NCBI GenBank assembly: GCA_026419785.1
Contig: JAODTK010004532.1
Coordinates: 555,501-619,500, forward strand
From: Sclerodactyla briareus
Taxonomy: Eukaryota; Echinodermata; Holothuroidea; Dendrochirotida; Sclerodactylidae
DNA: 64,000 nt
Reading direction: 5' to 3'
The notes under the pieces were generated by a model. That model did no database searches and had not been told where the DNA came from. It saw nothing but the letters and a program-made list of their open reading frames with translations. A program made the position numbers and the translations under genes. Below are positions 36,110 to 47,764 of this stretch, in pieces; the stretch's first letter is position 1, and every line of letters begins with the position of its first letter.

Positions 36110-36340
36110 AACAGACACCTCACTCAGATTTCCCTTTCCACTCAGATTGCAACATGGTTGATGTAGGCAAACGCCCCTTCTGGCGCAGGATCTACATTCT
36201 TATTATTTCCCTTTTCACTCAGGATTGCAGCATGGTGGTAGATGTAGACACCCCATTTTCTAGTGCAGGATTTACATTCTTGTTATTTTCCTGTCCCCTC
36301 AGGATTGCAGTTTGGTGGTAGCTGTGGACACTCATGTTCT
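36110..36340 (+). repeat. 82-bp tandem triplication spanning a splice acceptor
   Basis: Three units of about 82-85 bp, each with a pyrimidine tract, 'CACTCAG/CCCTCAG', then 'gattgca' and 'tggtggtagatgtagacac'-like sequence. Their acceptors lie near 36143, 36225 and 36302. The last is the border of exon B; the earlier two are decoy or alternative acceptors with partial exon starts. Confidence 0.75.
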
Positions 36341-36485
36341 GGTGCAAGATCTACGGGAAGAACAGGAGAGTCAGGGGGAAGACCTACAGAAGATTTTGAA
36401 CCAATTACCGGGTTGCTTGGACCACGTCAACCATAAATACCACATGCATGGGAGCATATTCCAGACAAAAGAACAAGCAATCCAG
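36303..36485 (+). CDS. candidate exon B of the unidentified gene
   Basis: Acceptor cctgtcccctcag and donor atccag|gttgta enclose exactly 61 codons in phase 0-0, so it joins exon A in frame. The product starts D-C-S-L-V-V-A-V-D-T-H-V-L-V and includes L-P-G-C-L-D-H-V-N-H-K-Y-H-M-H, a Cys/His-rich patch of unknown meaning. Its first bases are duplicated upstream in two partial copies. Family unknown. Confidence 0.5.
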
Positions 36486-36561
36486 GTTGTAAAATAAGTC
36501 TGTAAAGAGAAATATTTTTACAGCTTCTTTTAGTTGATTGTGATTGTCTTCATGAGTGCAG

Positions 36562-36710
36562 GAATTAGACAGCTCATCATGCCAGCACAACAGAAGAAGA
36601 AGGGCTCCTTTGAAACCATATCTCCAGAGTTGTGCAAAAAGGAGATCTTGGTCTCCAAACTAGTTCATGAGTTTAGAAAGCGGTTATGCCTGAGAACACA
36701 AGAACAATGA
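36562..36710 (+). CDS. candidate terminal exon C with stop codon
   Basis: Follows an acceptor (catgagtgcag). The best frame encodes about 49 residues, basic and helix-like (contains P-A-Q-Q-K-K-K-G-S-F and E-F-R-K-R-L-C-L-R), ending in TGA at 36708. That frame is one base out of register with exon B, so either an assembly indel or a wrong border must be assumed. The canonical polyadenylation signal 200 bp downstream supports a terminal exon. Confidence 0.4.
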
Positions 36711-36908
36711 CCATGCAAGAAATTTGGGGGCCAACAGGTCCTCTTGGTGGCAGCTGTCAGTCACTGGCATGTTGACCATTCCACCAAACAAGGCACAACA
36801 ACACACCATCCAAAACAAACTTGTAAAACACTGTCGAAGGAAATGCCAGCACAGAAATGGGCTGGCTCACTAGGTCGCAGGCTGTATTTGATAGAGTTGA
36901 TCAATGAA

Positions 36909-36914
36909 AATAAA
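36909..36914 (+). terminator. candidate polyadenylation signal AATAAA
   Basis: An AATAAA hexamer lies 199 bp after the stop of exon C, in the right orientation. AATAAA is common by chance in AT-rich DNA, so the value lies in its position. Confidence 0.35.
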
Positions 36915-37024
36915 AGCAGACACAAAATTCATGTGTAATTTCACCTATTCTTCTTCTTCCTGTGAGTTAGTGAGGAAAATCAGGTTTTTGAGAATAATCA
37001 GTGAAAATAATTTTTGATGTCCAG

Positions 37025-37200
37025 TCACAAAGCAGAGGAATCCGATAAGCGGTCATGAAAGTGAAGTGTGTATATGTGTTGTGCGCATGTGTGTGTGTAT
37101 GTGATGCCTAGCCTTGGATAGATTGAGCTCATATTTTGGTATGTGGGTTTACCTGGTGGAGTACACAAAGTCCTGAAACTTGTGGATTCTGATAAGTCAG
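37025..37200 (+). repeat. family H head fragment
   Basis: 'gcagaggaatccgataagc', a TG tract, 'gatgcctagc', 'gagctcatattttggtatgt' and 'ggtggagtaca' match the start of family H. The copy breaks off after about 170 bp. Confidence 0.6.
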
Positions 37201-37762
37201 AAATCTTGGTCTACAAGCTCGAGTTTAATGTTTATCATCCCATTAGATCGTCCATTTGTTCTTGTGTCTCGTCATAATTATCAAATGAGTTACGGAACCA
37301 CCAAGTCCTTTTGGCCTTGCTGGTTCTCTCAGCAAGTTTTGAATCTATGTGTGACTCTTTTGTATAATCCTTCTTTGGAGAAAACTATTCACAAACTACC
37401 GAGTACTCAGAAACCGTTGCATCCCGCTAAATGAACATTTAACATTTGAAACTTGACCTACCTGAACGAAATGATGCCCACTGTTAATTGAATGAAAAAA
37501 CTGCAACAAATGCGAGGATGGTTGTTATCCTACAGCGGGAGGGTTAAAACCAAAAATGAGGGACTCTCCATTTTGTCCATAACGGCATGAAAGAACAGCA
37601 CAGCCAGTGGATTAAACCCTCAGGTTACCTTGAAATTTCTGGCATTTTCAGTCTGAATTGGATTTTGGGTATTAATTCTATGTTTAGACCATTTTGTTAT
37701 GACATGAAAAATCATGTTGGTTCACAATTAGTGATTCCTCCTTGTCTCTTCTCCTACTGCAG

Positions 37763-37824
37763 AACTTCCTGGTGCATTAATGAAGGAATTCATTGAAGCA
37801 AAAATTCTCACAGGAAGTGTGTAA
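37763..37824 (+). CDS. possible small terminal exon D
   Basis: A good acceptor (tctcctactgcag) is followed by a short open stretch, E-L-P-G-A-L-M-K-E-F-I-E-A-K-I-L-T-G-S-V, ending in TAA. It has the same start phase as exon C, so it could be an alternative last exon, but it is short enough to be chance. Confidence 0.25.
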
Positions 37825-37863
37825 AGTATAAAGTCATCATACTTTCCCATTCATTTGCTATAG

Positions 37864-38032
37864 GCTTGCCTACTAAAGCAGACGATATGAGGAGCATTCT
37901 TAAAGTAATAGAGGGAAGCATCGACTCCTTGGTATATACCAATGCGTTGAAAAGTAACAATTCTATCGTCTGCAGGACTTCGTTTGACAGATCCCAGAAA
38001 ATTGGGATTTCGCTCATTACAATTCAGATGAC
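37864..38032 (+). CDS. possible exon E
   Basis: Acceptor catttgctatag and a possible donor (atgacg|gtgatc) bracket an open frame of about 56 residues containing K-A-D-D-M-R-S-I-L-K-V-I-E-G-S-I-D. The frame continues open past the donor to about 38075. Unrecognised; could be part of the same gene or of a neighbour. Confidence 0.3.
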
Positions 38033-38465
38033 GGTGATCTCAATTATCAGTAGCATGCGGGTGTGGGGGTGTTGATATGGATGGGGCAGGCGTATTGAGG
38101 CTTGTTTGGTATGCTGCACGAGTGCAGAAAAAAAATTGGAATCCCTCGAATTCCAAATGAAAAGGATAAAAAAATCAATTCCCAATTCATATTGAGGTCG
38201 CCCACTGCCCAACAATTCCCGCACGATTCAGTTCGATTAGGAGCATAACCAAGTCGCACAGGCTTTCGTTCAGACAAATCACCGTATGAATTATGAGTGC
38301 AATGAAGCTGAGTGAGTGATATGCAGGTGAGCCCAAAGTCAAAAGCCTGTTTCAAGGGCTACCTATAGGCTGGAGAAATCTATCCAATCATGCCAGAAGT
38401 GTCGGGTGTATGCACTGGGATTTACCTGAGTTTACTTAAACCATAAATCGTGTATCATGAGATAA

Positions 38466-38606
38466 CTATTCGCGATATGCATCAACATACACTTTTCTAT
38501 TGTGAATCGGGAGGGAATCCTTGATGAAACTGGGTTGCCAGTTGGCAGACTTTCGAAGAAATTCCAGGAATTACTGGACGAATACTCAGCGAGTGAAAAA
38601 AGATAG
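38466..38606 (+). CDS. possible terminal exon F
   Basis: Open frame ending in TAG at 38604 with protein-like composition: I-V-N-R-E-G-I-L-D-E-T-G-L-P-V-G-R-L-S-K, then K-F-Q-E-L-L-D-E-Y. No clear acceptor. It lies immediately upstream of the LINE. Confidence 0.3.
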   Translation, partial: LFAICINIHFSIVNREGILDETGLPVGRLSKKFQELLDEYSASEKR

Positions 38607-39239
38607 TACCAAAGTTTACCACTGTATAAGGTAGAATAGGCGCAGTCTTCTGCAGCCACCTCTCTTCTTAGCTCTTGTTTTTCTGAGTTTTCCGTTGCAC
38701 TTTCGTGTTTTGAGTCACAGTCTGTCTTCGTGTGAGTTGACTGGTGTCAGTATGTTGGCTGGGGGCAGAGGTTTAACATGTCTTCAATTCGCAGTTTTTT
38801 CGGTTGTAGTTTTGTTATTTCTTCCTCTGTTTACGTTTTTCTGTCCAGTGGCGATCAAGTTAGCTATAAATTCACACAGTCGTACACATGCCATCACGGC
38901 TACTTTGCCGTTGAGCTACCAGGGTCCCTATAATCCTCTCTTTCAACCCTCCATTGTCTTGCGTGCATGGCACTCACACAACAATCTACACAATATGCCT
39001 CTCTAAGACTTCAGTATTCACGTGAGAGTTTGCTAGCATTAAGGAGGCCTGTGCTACAAGGTTACCGAATGATGATTCATGCGAGTTGAAAGAGGGGAAT
39101 CTTACGGAAAGTTAGAGGTACTAGCGGGGGCCAGTTTCTCAGCACTCTCCCCTGTAATATCAGGGAGACACAGACCTTTAATGATACTGATTCTAGGCCG
39201 AGGCCTGTCGAGTTGGGAGGGCACCTAGACTTGACGTGT

Positions 39240-39960
39240 GTGTGGAAACGTCAGCTCAATGAATAACAAATCTGCTGCTATTGTTGATTCGTAATTGACC
39301 AAACATATCAAACATTCTCGCAATTTCTGAGTCCTGGGTACACTCTGGCGCACCGCTAGACGCACAACGCGATCTATCTTGGTGAGTTGAAAACCACAAC
39401 CTCCTTGTACGAATTATTCACTCTCTCGTACCAATAGGGGTGGTAGTGGGGTACGGGGTCCTGTCACTGTATCTAACCCCAGGCAGACGTTTGCCACGAC
39501 TGTAATGATGCCGTGTTTGGATTATTAGCAACTTGGCCAGCTATATGGACTCTCTGTGGGCGTCTAGGTTCAGATCTTCTCGTATCCGACTTTTTGTCCT
39601 CTTAGGTGTATCAGCCCCAACCATCGAGTAGTCTATCTGTGTTTGAGAGAAGTCTCCTCATGACTGAAAGATCACCACTATCCGGGAGGAAATTGTCATA
39701 GTGGGGGATGTCATATTACATGTTGCGTTGAAAACTGATTGCTCTTGGCGACCGTTTCGTGACTTGATCAATCTTGCACCAATCTGACGAAGAATGTGTT
39801 GTGTGAGCACCCATACATACCATGGGCACACTGTTAAAGGGGTGGGGGGATCTCTCATCACCAGTGAGGTCTTTCGCCTGTTTGTTGCACTAATGTTGAC
39901 AAGGTCCACTGTAGTCTGGTATACCTTCTGATCATGACGCTGTGTTTGCCTCACTTCACA
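39240..39960 (+). pseudogene. LINE endonuclease domain remnant
   Basis: In shifting frames one reads N-V-S-S-M-N-N-K (39250), an S-E/S-W-V-H-S-G-A-P-L stretch near 39330, I-V-I-V-G-D-V near 39695 (GDFN motif), T-H-T-Y-H-G-H near 39810 (family TH..GHTLD) and S-D-H-D-A-V-F near 39927 (catalytic SDH). This is the usual order of an APE-like endonuclease. Confidence 0.75.
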
Positions 39961-40079
39961 TTGGAAGTGCCTTCACATTAACGTAGGTACATTCTTATCG
40001 CAAAATTAACAAAATAGATGGCGAGAAGGTTCAGGGAGCGATATATTTCCTCTAGTTCTCTATACTAACAGGTCCAACA

Positions 40080-41870
40080 ATGACTCGTATGATTGACCAA
40101 AACAACAATGAGCTCAGTGACCTTCTTGACACGCCCGCTTCTGAGATAAACATCACTATCACATTAAGACCAAATGCACCCTGGCATGATGACACACTCA
40201 GTGCTTCCAAGCGACCTAAGCGATAAGCTTGAGCGCAACAAATGGAGGAGGAAAGTCTGGTTTGCTGCCGACAAGCAGTTTATCTGGATCACTGCAGATC
40301 TTATAATCAGGCACTAGAGTCTACCAGGTGTGATACTACTCATCAAGGTTTGAAGACTTGATATCACCAATCTCTTCAAAAAACCATCAACTCTATGGTG
40401 TATATTATCATCTAGGAGAGAGACTCTGCCTGACTTCACTTGGCGCGGGTCCACAGCAAACATTTGACGATTTCTTTATGGCAAGATGATTCATTCAGAG
40501 AATCACTTTGATACATTCACGGTTACCTGTACTTACCTGAAAGCACTGATCTCCCTGACGTGTCTGCAATTTTTGAACTATCCAACTGTGATGTTCGACC
40601 AAAGTTATAATGCGGCGCTCCTGCCGCTAAAAACTTGCAACTCTGATCTGATACCGACCCCTCTCTGATGTCATGCTTAGATGTAATAGTCCGTTGTAAT
40701 AACTGATATTGTCAAGCCAAGTCTCTCTCAAAACTTGCGTCATGCCTTGCCAGTTTGACGATGGGAAGGTTGTTCATATTCATAAGAAGAAGGGTCTTGA
40801 CAGGAAACGATTCTCCAGAGTTATCGTCCAGTAAGTCTCTGGCCTTTCCTGTTAAAAGTTATTGAGCGCTGCGTTGGTTTGCCAGCTGAGCAATATTTGA
40901 CGACAACACCTTCATTCGCCCTTTACAGTCTGACTATCGGCCAAATCGTGGTATCGAAATGTCGTCTTAGGGTGCACATAACCTACTCCAGGCCATTGAT
41001 AGTAACAAAGAAGTGTTTTAATCCTTTTCGGATATTTGAGTGACAGCTTTTGGATACATCGGATAATCAAACTTACTGAAAACGTCTGAAGGGATCGCTA
41101 CGCGGTGCTGTGCACTGCACTTCAGTGGCTACAGTCGTATTTATCTGGAAGGACCTGGTCTTTGTAATAAGTGATTAATAAAAATTCCGCTTCCACCACA
41201 GCACGGACAGTATGGTTGTCAACAGGGTCTGTACTGCGGCACATTTGTTGTATACTTCTATAATGGTCACGTCAGCGACTCATCCGCATACCATGGGTTT
41301 GGAAACATGATTTACGCGTCATACCAAGGATGTATGTTCGTTTCAAACGTCAGAAACATCTTGAGGCAGTTCAAGATTAGAAAAATGTGTTATTGACATC
41401 AATTGGGCTGGGACGGGAATCAACAAGTAAAAAGAATGAGTCAAAAAAAAAGAAATGATTAATTTCACCTCCAGATTTTGTGAGAGTCTCCCTTCTGATC
41501 CTGTGCGAATAATGTGGAGACTCCTTGGATCAAGCCTGGAGCACTGCCTAAGAAACTCTTGGTTGTGGTTCGATCAGCACTTGACTTCAAAGAACATATT
41601 GAACATGTGTCGCTCTGGCTGGTATGGTGTTCATACTCTTGGGAAGTACAGTAAATTCTTGATCAGAAAATGCGGAGAAAGAAGTGCACAAGCCTGTTAC
41701 CTCCCACCTCAACTTTGTAATGGCTGTGCTTTTTGGTCTACCCTTCCTTCCAAGCTGCAAAGCTTCCAGCAATGCAAAAATGTTGCTGCCCGGATTGTCA
41801 CACGTTGTCACTTAACAGGGCAAATAGTACACCGGTGCTGGTCCCAAACATCCTTGTAGAGGTTGTTTTC
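40080..41870 (+). pseudogene. LINE reverse transcriptase and C-terminal remnant
   Basis: R-P-N-A-P-W-H-D-D (40168) precedes the domain. S-Y-R-P-V-S-L with V-I-E-R-C-V (40818-40880) is the conserved NYRPVS..K..E block. The catalytic YADD region is not legible. The C-terminal part is clearer: W-F-D-Q-H-L-T-S-K (41566), then the C-R-S-G-W-Y-G-V and L-G-K-Y-S-K-F-L-I blocks, and A-A-R-I-V-T-R near 41790, all in the frame 41455-41859. Confidence 0.75.
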
Positions 41871-42304
41871 TTTCCTTATTTTCAGTCTGCCCTCGTATTT
41901 CTTGTCTCCACTTATCAGATATATGCTTGTGCATTTCTTTTTTGTATTGTATCTTAAGATTTCACCGGCACCGTCCCCCGAGTTATCTTCTAGCTACATT
42001 GACGCCGAATCAGCCTTCTCGCACTTTACGGTCCTCTTCACGTCATCTATACATATAGGCAAGAAAAGGACAAAACGTATGGAGAGAGGAACGGTTCTCC
42101 TGGGCCGGGCACCTTCTTGTGGAATGACCTTCTCAACGAACATTGCATGTCACAAAGTGTTGACTCCTTCAAAGTCTTCGGGTGAAATCCCACCTTACTC
42201 CAATTTGCGTCCCTTCTTAGGATTTTCTTTCTCAGCGCTCAGAGGCTCTGCCTTGAGTGCTTATACAAATGCTGTGTATTATTATTATTATTTTATGATA
42301 ATTT

Positions 42305-42735
42305 AGCCCTATGTTTTCGATTTTTTAAATAGGTGGCCCAACAAAGTGTGTCCTAAGAGAATTAAATTTTCACCAGCACACTTCCATCTCCTCTTTAGAG
42401 TACCATTGACAGACTGAATGAAAAATTGGAGATTCCCGAGGCCAAGTTGGCCTGAGGAATTTGGTATACCCTTGAACAAATGCAACTTTTTGTTGCTATG
42501 AATCCTTCACCAGTACACAGAATGAAGGCAGTTGTGGTGATCTCAACATGCGGGACACAGCCAAAATCTATTGTCTCTTTCCAATCCCTTTATGCTGGCG
42601 AGACGGAAGTGGGATTCGAACACGGATTTACAATATGGGGCCGATGCTGTACCAACGTGTCAGTCGCTTTGTTGGAAGGTGCAACTCAGTCTGTCGGTGG
42701 GCTTGCAAGAATCAATCTCTGTCATTCTGCAGTGT
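42305..42735. other. no gene recognised
   Basis: Sequence between the LINE tail and the CTGT minisatellite. Frames from 42480 run on into the minisatellite and are not accepted. Confidence 0.4.
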
Positions 42736-44290
42736 GATTCAGGCATTCAATCTGTCCATTGTTGTGGTGATTTGTAGCATTCGTTGTCTGGGCAGTATGT
42801 CTGTGGTGTTTTGCCAGCATCGTCTGTCTGTGTTGAGTTGCAAGGCATCAGTCTGTCTGTCCGTTGTGTGTTTTGCAATCAGCCGAACGTCTGTGATGAT
42901 GTGCTGGCATCAATCTGTCGGTCTGTGGTGTGTTGCGAGCATCTGTCTGTCTGTAGTGATTTGCAAGCATCAATTGTCTGTCTGTATGTGGTGTTTTGCT
43001 AGCATCGTCCGTCTGTGGTTGTTTTGAAGCATCGATCTGTCGGTCTGTTGATGATTTCAGGCACCGTCTGTATGTCCGTCTGTGGTGTTTGACCAGGCAT
43101 CCATATGTCTGTGTGACTGTGTGTTTTGTAGGCATCCATCTGTCTGTCGGTCTGTCTTGTGGTTGTTTTGCGAGCTCTGTCTGAACTGTAGTGATTTGCA
43201 AGCATCAATTGTCTCGGTCTGTATGTGGGTTTGCTAGCATATGGTCCGTCTGTGGTGTTTGGCAAGCATCGATCTGTTGTCGTGTGATTTGCAGGCACCG
43301 TCGTCTGTCAGTCTGTGTGTTGCAGGCAATCCATATGCTGTGTGACTGTGGTGTTTTGTAGGATTTGCATCTGTCTTTGTTGTCTGTCTGTGGTGTTTAG
43401 CGAAGCATCTGTCGCCTGTAGTGATTTTTCAAGCATCCATTTGTCTGTCTGTAGGTGGTGTTTTGCTAGCATCTGTCCGCTGTGGTGTTTTGCAAGCTCC
43501 AACTCTGTCTGTCTGTCTATTTGCAGGCACGTTGTGTCTGTCCGTCTAAGGGTGTTTTGCAGGCATCCATCTGTCGTCTGACTGGGGTGGTTTTGTAGGC
43601 ATCCATCTACGTCTGTCTGTGGTTTTTTTGCGAGGCATCTGTCTGTCCTGCCTTGTAGTCTTTTCAAGCATCCATTTTCTTTCCCTGTATGTGGTGTTTT
43701 GCTAGCATTTGGTTTCGTACCTGTGGTGTTTTGCAAGCACGATCTTTCCGGTCCTGTGCTGATTTGCAGGCACCCGTCTATCTGTCCGTCTGTGGTGTTT
43801 TTGCAGGCTCCTCTGTCTTCTGACTGTGGTGTTTTGTAGCATCATCTGTCCTGTCTGTGGTGTTTTGCTAGCATCTGGTTCTGCTGTATGATTTGCAAGC
43901 ATCCTTTGTCTTTCTGTCTGTGGTGTTTTGCTAGCATCTTTCCATCTGTGGTGTTTTGCAAGCATTGACCTGTCTGTGCTGGATTTTGCAGGCACCGTCT
44001 GTCTACCCTTCTGTGTTTTCTGCAGGCATCCATCTGTCTGTCTGACTGGTGTTTTGTAGCGCAATTCCACCTGTCTGTCTTCTGTCTGTTTGTGGGTGTT
44101 TTGCTAGCATCTGTCTGCCTGTAGTGATTTTCAGGCATCATCCATTTGCTGCTGTATGTGATGATTTGCAGCATCTATTGTCTGTCCGTCTGGTGCGTCA
44201 CAAACATTGTAAATCTATCTGTCTGTGGTGTTTTGCAAGCATCTGTCTGTCTGTGCTGATTTGCAGGCTCGTCTGTCCTGTTCGTCTGTG
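42736..44290 (+). repeat. CTGT-rich minisatellite with about 235-bp higher-order period
   Basis: Units of about 33 bp of the form tctgtctg + tggtgttttgcaagcatc, with variants 'gtgatttgcaggcacc' and 'ttttgctagcatc'. The 'gctagcat' variant recurs near 42998, 43233, 43465 and 43701, that is every 232-236 bp or about seven units. The order then breaks down (43867, 43930, 44103). Frames on both strands are shadows. Confidence 0.9.
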
Positions 44291-46080
44291 GTTTTTTAGC
44301 TCAAACCAGGCTGTGCTGGTTGATCTCTTGGAATCTGCCCTGTCCATTCTATCTAGCTGTCTTCTTCCTGTCCGTCTGCCGAGCGTCCTTCCAGTGGTGT
44401 TAACAATTGCCTTTTTGGCTACCAAACGGTCATTCTGCGTTGAATGTCGACCAAACTTGGACACAATGTTCATTGACCCTTGGGACAGTTTTTGACCTTT
44501 TAAGGTCAAGGTCAAAGCCCTTCAATGGGAGAATACTAGGCCATTATGTTAAATCCAATGTATCTCCTGCCACAATTATTGTGCCAGTGCTGATGTTCGG
44601 CATAGTGATGGTCTAACAGTCGTAACCTTTCGGGTTGTTCAGGAATTTTTTGTCGCAGCCCCACTCTCGGCCCAAGGGCCCATTTTATATGAAATTTCAC
44701 ACAATAGTTACTTGAAATGCATCTCCTCCCACACCGATTCATATTTGATGTTCTTCTCTTCTAGGTTACCTGTAATGTCCTTGGGTAGAGGGCTACTGGG
44801 GTGTTCAGGAATTGTGGGCTCAGGACCCCACTTTGGGCCCAAGGGCCCCTTCTATGAATCCCGCCATAAAATCCTTGTATCTCCTGCAACTCTTGTTGTT
44901 TGCACAGTGCTGATGTCAGCTCTACTGGTGGTCGAATAGCCAATCTTTAGAAGCCAGGGAATTAGTCCCAAGGCCCAGTGTGTGACCTGGGGCCCATCAG
45001 TGGAATTTCGCAAAATGCTTCTCCTTTTACAAAATTTTAGTGCCAGGGGCTGACATTCAGTCATATTGATGGTCTGACAGCTCATACCTTTGGGGTGCTC
45101 AGGAATTTTTTGGTCCAAGGTCCCACTGGGGCCCCGTCGGCTCATTTCATGAAGTTTCACAAATGGTACTGAAATGCACTCTTCCCTCAAGCTCAATTGA
45201 TTTTCTATGGAGTTACGTGTAATGGCCCTTGGGTAGACAGCCATCAGAATTGGTGGTCCAGGCCCAGTTGGCCCCAGGGCCAATACATGAAATACGGCAA
45301 TATCTTGTAGCTCCTACAAATTCAGTTGCACAGGTTGGGGGTTGGCTGATGTTCTGTTGTAATTATGGTCTAATAGACATACCTTTTGGGTGTTGAGGAT
45401 TTTCTTCCAGGTCTACTCAGGCCCTATGGCCCATTTTATGATATTTCACACAATGGTGTTCGAAATTCATCTCCCTCCCCACAAGCTTCAATTGTTCTTC
45501 TTCAAACGATACATGTAATGGTCCTTCTGTAGAGGGCCTTTTGGCTCGTCCAGGAATTTAAGGCCCAGGCCCATTTGGGCCCTAGGGCTCCTCATATGAA
45601 ATACTGCGAAATATAGTATTTCCTAAAATCTAGTTGCACGTGCCAATTTTTCATCATAGCCATCCCTTCATGTGCCCTGGAATTGGGACCAAAGGCCCAG
45701 TTTGGACCTGAGAGCCCATCATATGGAATCACGAAAGTGCTTCTCCTCCTTTTCAGTTTTGGTGCACAGTACCGACATTCGGTACCGATGATGTTCTAAC
45801 CGTTGAACCTTGGGGGTTTTCAGGAACTTGTGATCCACGGTCCCACTTGAACCCGGAATTAAACACATTAGTACTTAATGCATCTCAAGTTCAATTGATT
45901 TTCTCTATAGTTACATGCCTGCCTTGGTTAGTGGTCCATCAGGGTTGTTCAATAACTTCTTCTGGCTGCAAGTCCAATTTTTCCTAGGGCCCATCATTTA
46001 ATCATCAATGCAATTGCTCTCCCCGATATTTTGAAGAACGGGTCAGTGCTAATGTTCGGTCCTGGAGCACAATCCCCGAT
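44291..46080 (+). repeat. family P dispersed repeat, copy 3 (long)
   Basis: Starts with a degenerate palindrome (agctcaaaccaggc / gctggttgatc, 44298-44324), a short TATC/CTGTC stretch and 'cattctgcgttgaatgt', as in copy 2. It then has repeated units with 'tgttcaggaattt', 'gggcccaagggccc', 'tttcacacaat' and 'gcatctcctcccac' blocks (landmarks near 44636, 44800, 45097, 45393, 45550 and 45820). Non-coding. Confidence 0.8.
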
Positions 46081-47180
46081 TTGAATTCCAAATTCAAATT
46101 TCCTGTATTCTCTTTATTTCCGCATACTGGGTTGTTACCCCATTCAGCCTGCCATTCCTCCCCAATCACCACCACCTTCATCAATGATCCCCAAATTACA
46201 AATGTTGAAACAACCTGAATCACTAGTAACCCCCTATAAATTGAATTTCCTGATTACTGTACTCTCTATTTCCCATACGCCCCCTCCCCACAAGTTTCCC
46301 CCACCACACTACTAGGTGTCCCAATACAGTTTTAAATGCAACTCATTCACAAGTCACTCAATTTTCAAGTACGGTTTTGGGCCTGGAACTACCATGTTTG
46401 GAGACACATGTCAGAGTTAATAACAACAAGGCACCTCGATTCTATAACAAAAAAGCACAATTAGCCCCTTGGGGAGGTGCTTGGTAGCCTACTGAAGGAG
46501 TCTGTTGAGTGACGAGTTACCACTTCCCTTGCATAAATGCAGCCTATATGTGGTCAGTCTGAGAGATTTGTAGTTTTTAGGACATGAGTGTACAAAGTGG
46601 AAGGGAAATTAATTGTGAATAGCAAATGCCCTGAAGATGAACCCCCACCCTAAAATGTGAAAAATTGTGAACACCCTAATCATGATTAATTTAGAATGGA
46701 ATTATGCGAAATGAATATTACCCATCTGAATACAATGCAAATATAAGGAGAACAAAAAAAACCCTTGTGCGAATCACCTCCACCCTCCACCCCTAAAGAC
46801 AAATGCGAATGTTATTGCATATGCAGCGTATCTGCAATGTTGTTGTGGAGCTGGACAAGCAGGTGGGATGAGCCTTCAAATTTTTTGAATTTAGATGTAA
46901 AATGTAAATTTTTAGAGTAGTCTCTTAGGCTCTGCTATAATACAAAAAATACCCTAGAAAAAGGCAGTGAGGGAATGAACATCAAGCGAATAGCGTATTA
47001 TTAGAATCATTTGCCTATCCCCTCCTTGAAAAAAATTAATAGAAGTGAAAATCAGAAATGGAATAAGTGCAATTTTAATACATAATATATTGAGAGAAAT
47101 ATAGAAGAGTGTGTTTGACACAGATACAGTGTCAATTGCAATTTCAGCAACTGCCAACAATCCCCACTGCTCCCTTGCTT
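46081..47180. other. no gene recognised
   Basis: AT-rich sequence without an accepted frame. The 135-codon minus frame (46954-47361) overlaps the tandem repeat that follows and has no recognisable domain. Confidence 0.4.
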
Positions 47181-47189
47181 CCCTAGCAA

Positions 47190-47620
47190 GTGTTAAGGCA
47201 CGATAGACATTAGGATTCATATGAACAATGCTGCAATATGGATATGAGTTGACACTTCCCCGAACTAACTTGCCAACCCACTTCCTAACCCAGACTATGT
47301 GTGTTAATGCCTTGTATGAATATGAGACGAGGTACCCTCCCTTCTGAAAATGTTGGAGCAATTACAATAGAAAAAATACCCTGACAACAATCGCCCTCTC
47401 CCATCTGAGGCCATATCTGGGATAGGCTGAGATGAGTTGACCCTTCCCGGAAAATCTTTGCCAACCACTCCCCTACCCATCAGAAGTATTGTTGTTCTAT
47501 GCTTGTATGAATAATGAGACCATTTTTACCATCCCTTTGATATGTTGATCAAGTTACAATAGGAAAAATACCCTGACAACAATCCCCTTCTCCCTCAGCT
47601 GAGGCTGGAATAGGCAAACT
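47190..47620 (+). repeat. tandem duplication, unit about 190 bp
   Basis: 'gatgagttgac..ttcccgga', 'ttgccaacccact', 'atgccttgtatgaata' and 'aaaaataccctgacaacaat' blocks occur at 47240-47390 and again at 47430-47585. Confidence 0.65.
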
Positions 47621-47764
47621 GTGGCTTAGCCTTTATTATAATACAAATCTGTGCATAGTATAGCCACAGACCCATGCTTTGTACAAAAATGCCATATATA
47701 TAGTAATTCAACACTCACTAGTGTTTTCTCCACTCATAGCTGGCCTTGAAAGAATTCAAACTTT

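Larger units (their letters stand above)
38640..42300 (+). mobile_element. decayed non-LTR retrotransposon (CR1/Rex1-type LINE)
   Basis: About 3.7 kb with the order 5' region, endonuclease, reverse transcriptase, C-terminal tail and short 3' repeat (ATT)n at 42278-42293. Frames are broken by many shifts and stops, so it is inactive. Recognition rests on an APE-type endonuclease and on RT landmarks typical of the Jockey/CR1 group. Assignment to CR1 versus Rex1/Babar is inference. It lies between the two arms of the large inverted repeat. Confidence 0.8.

Noticed and set aside
42548-43027. 159-residue Cys/Val-rich protein with apparent membrane segments
   Set aside because: Runs into the CTGT minisatellite, and the hydrophobic pattern follows the repeat period.
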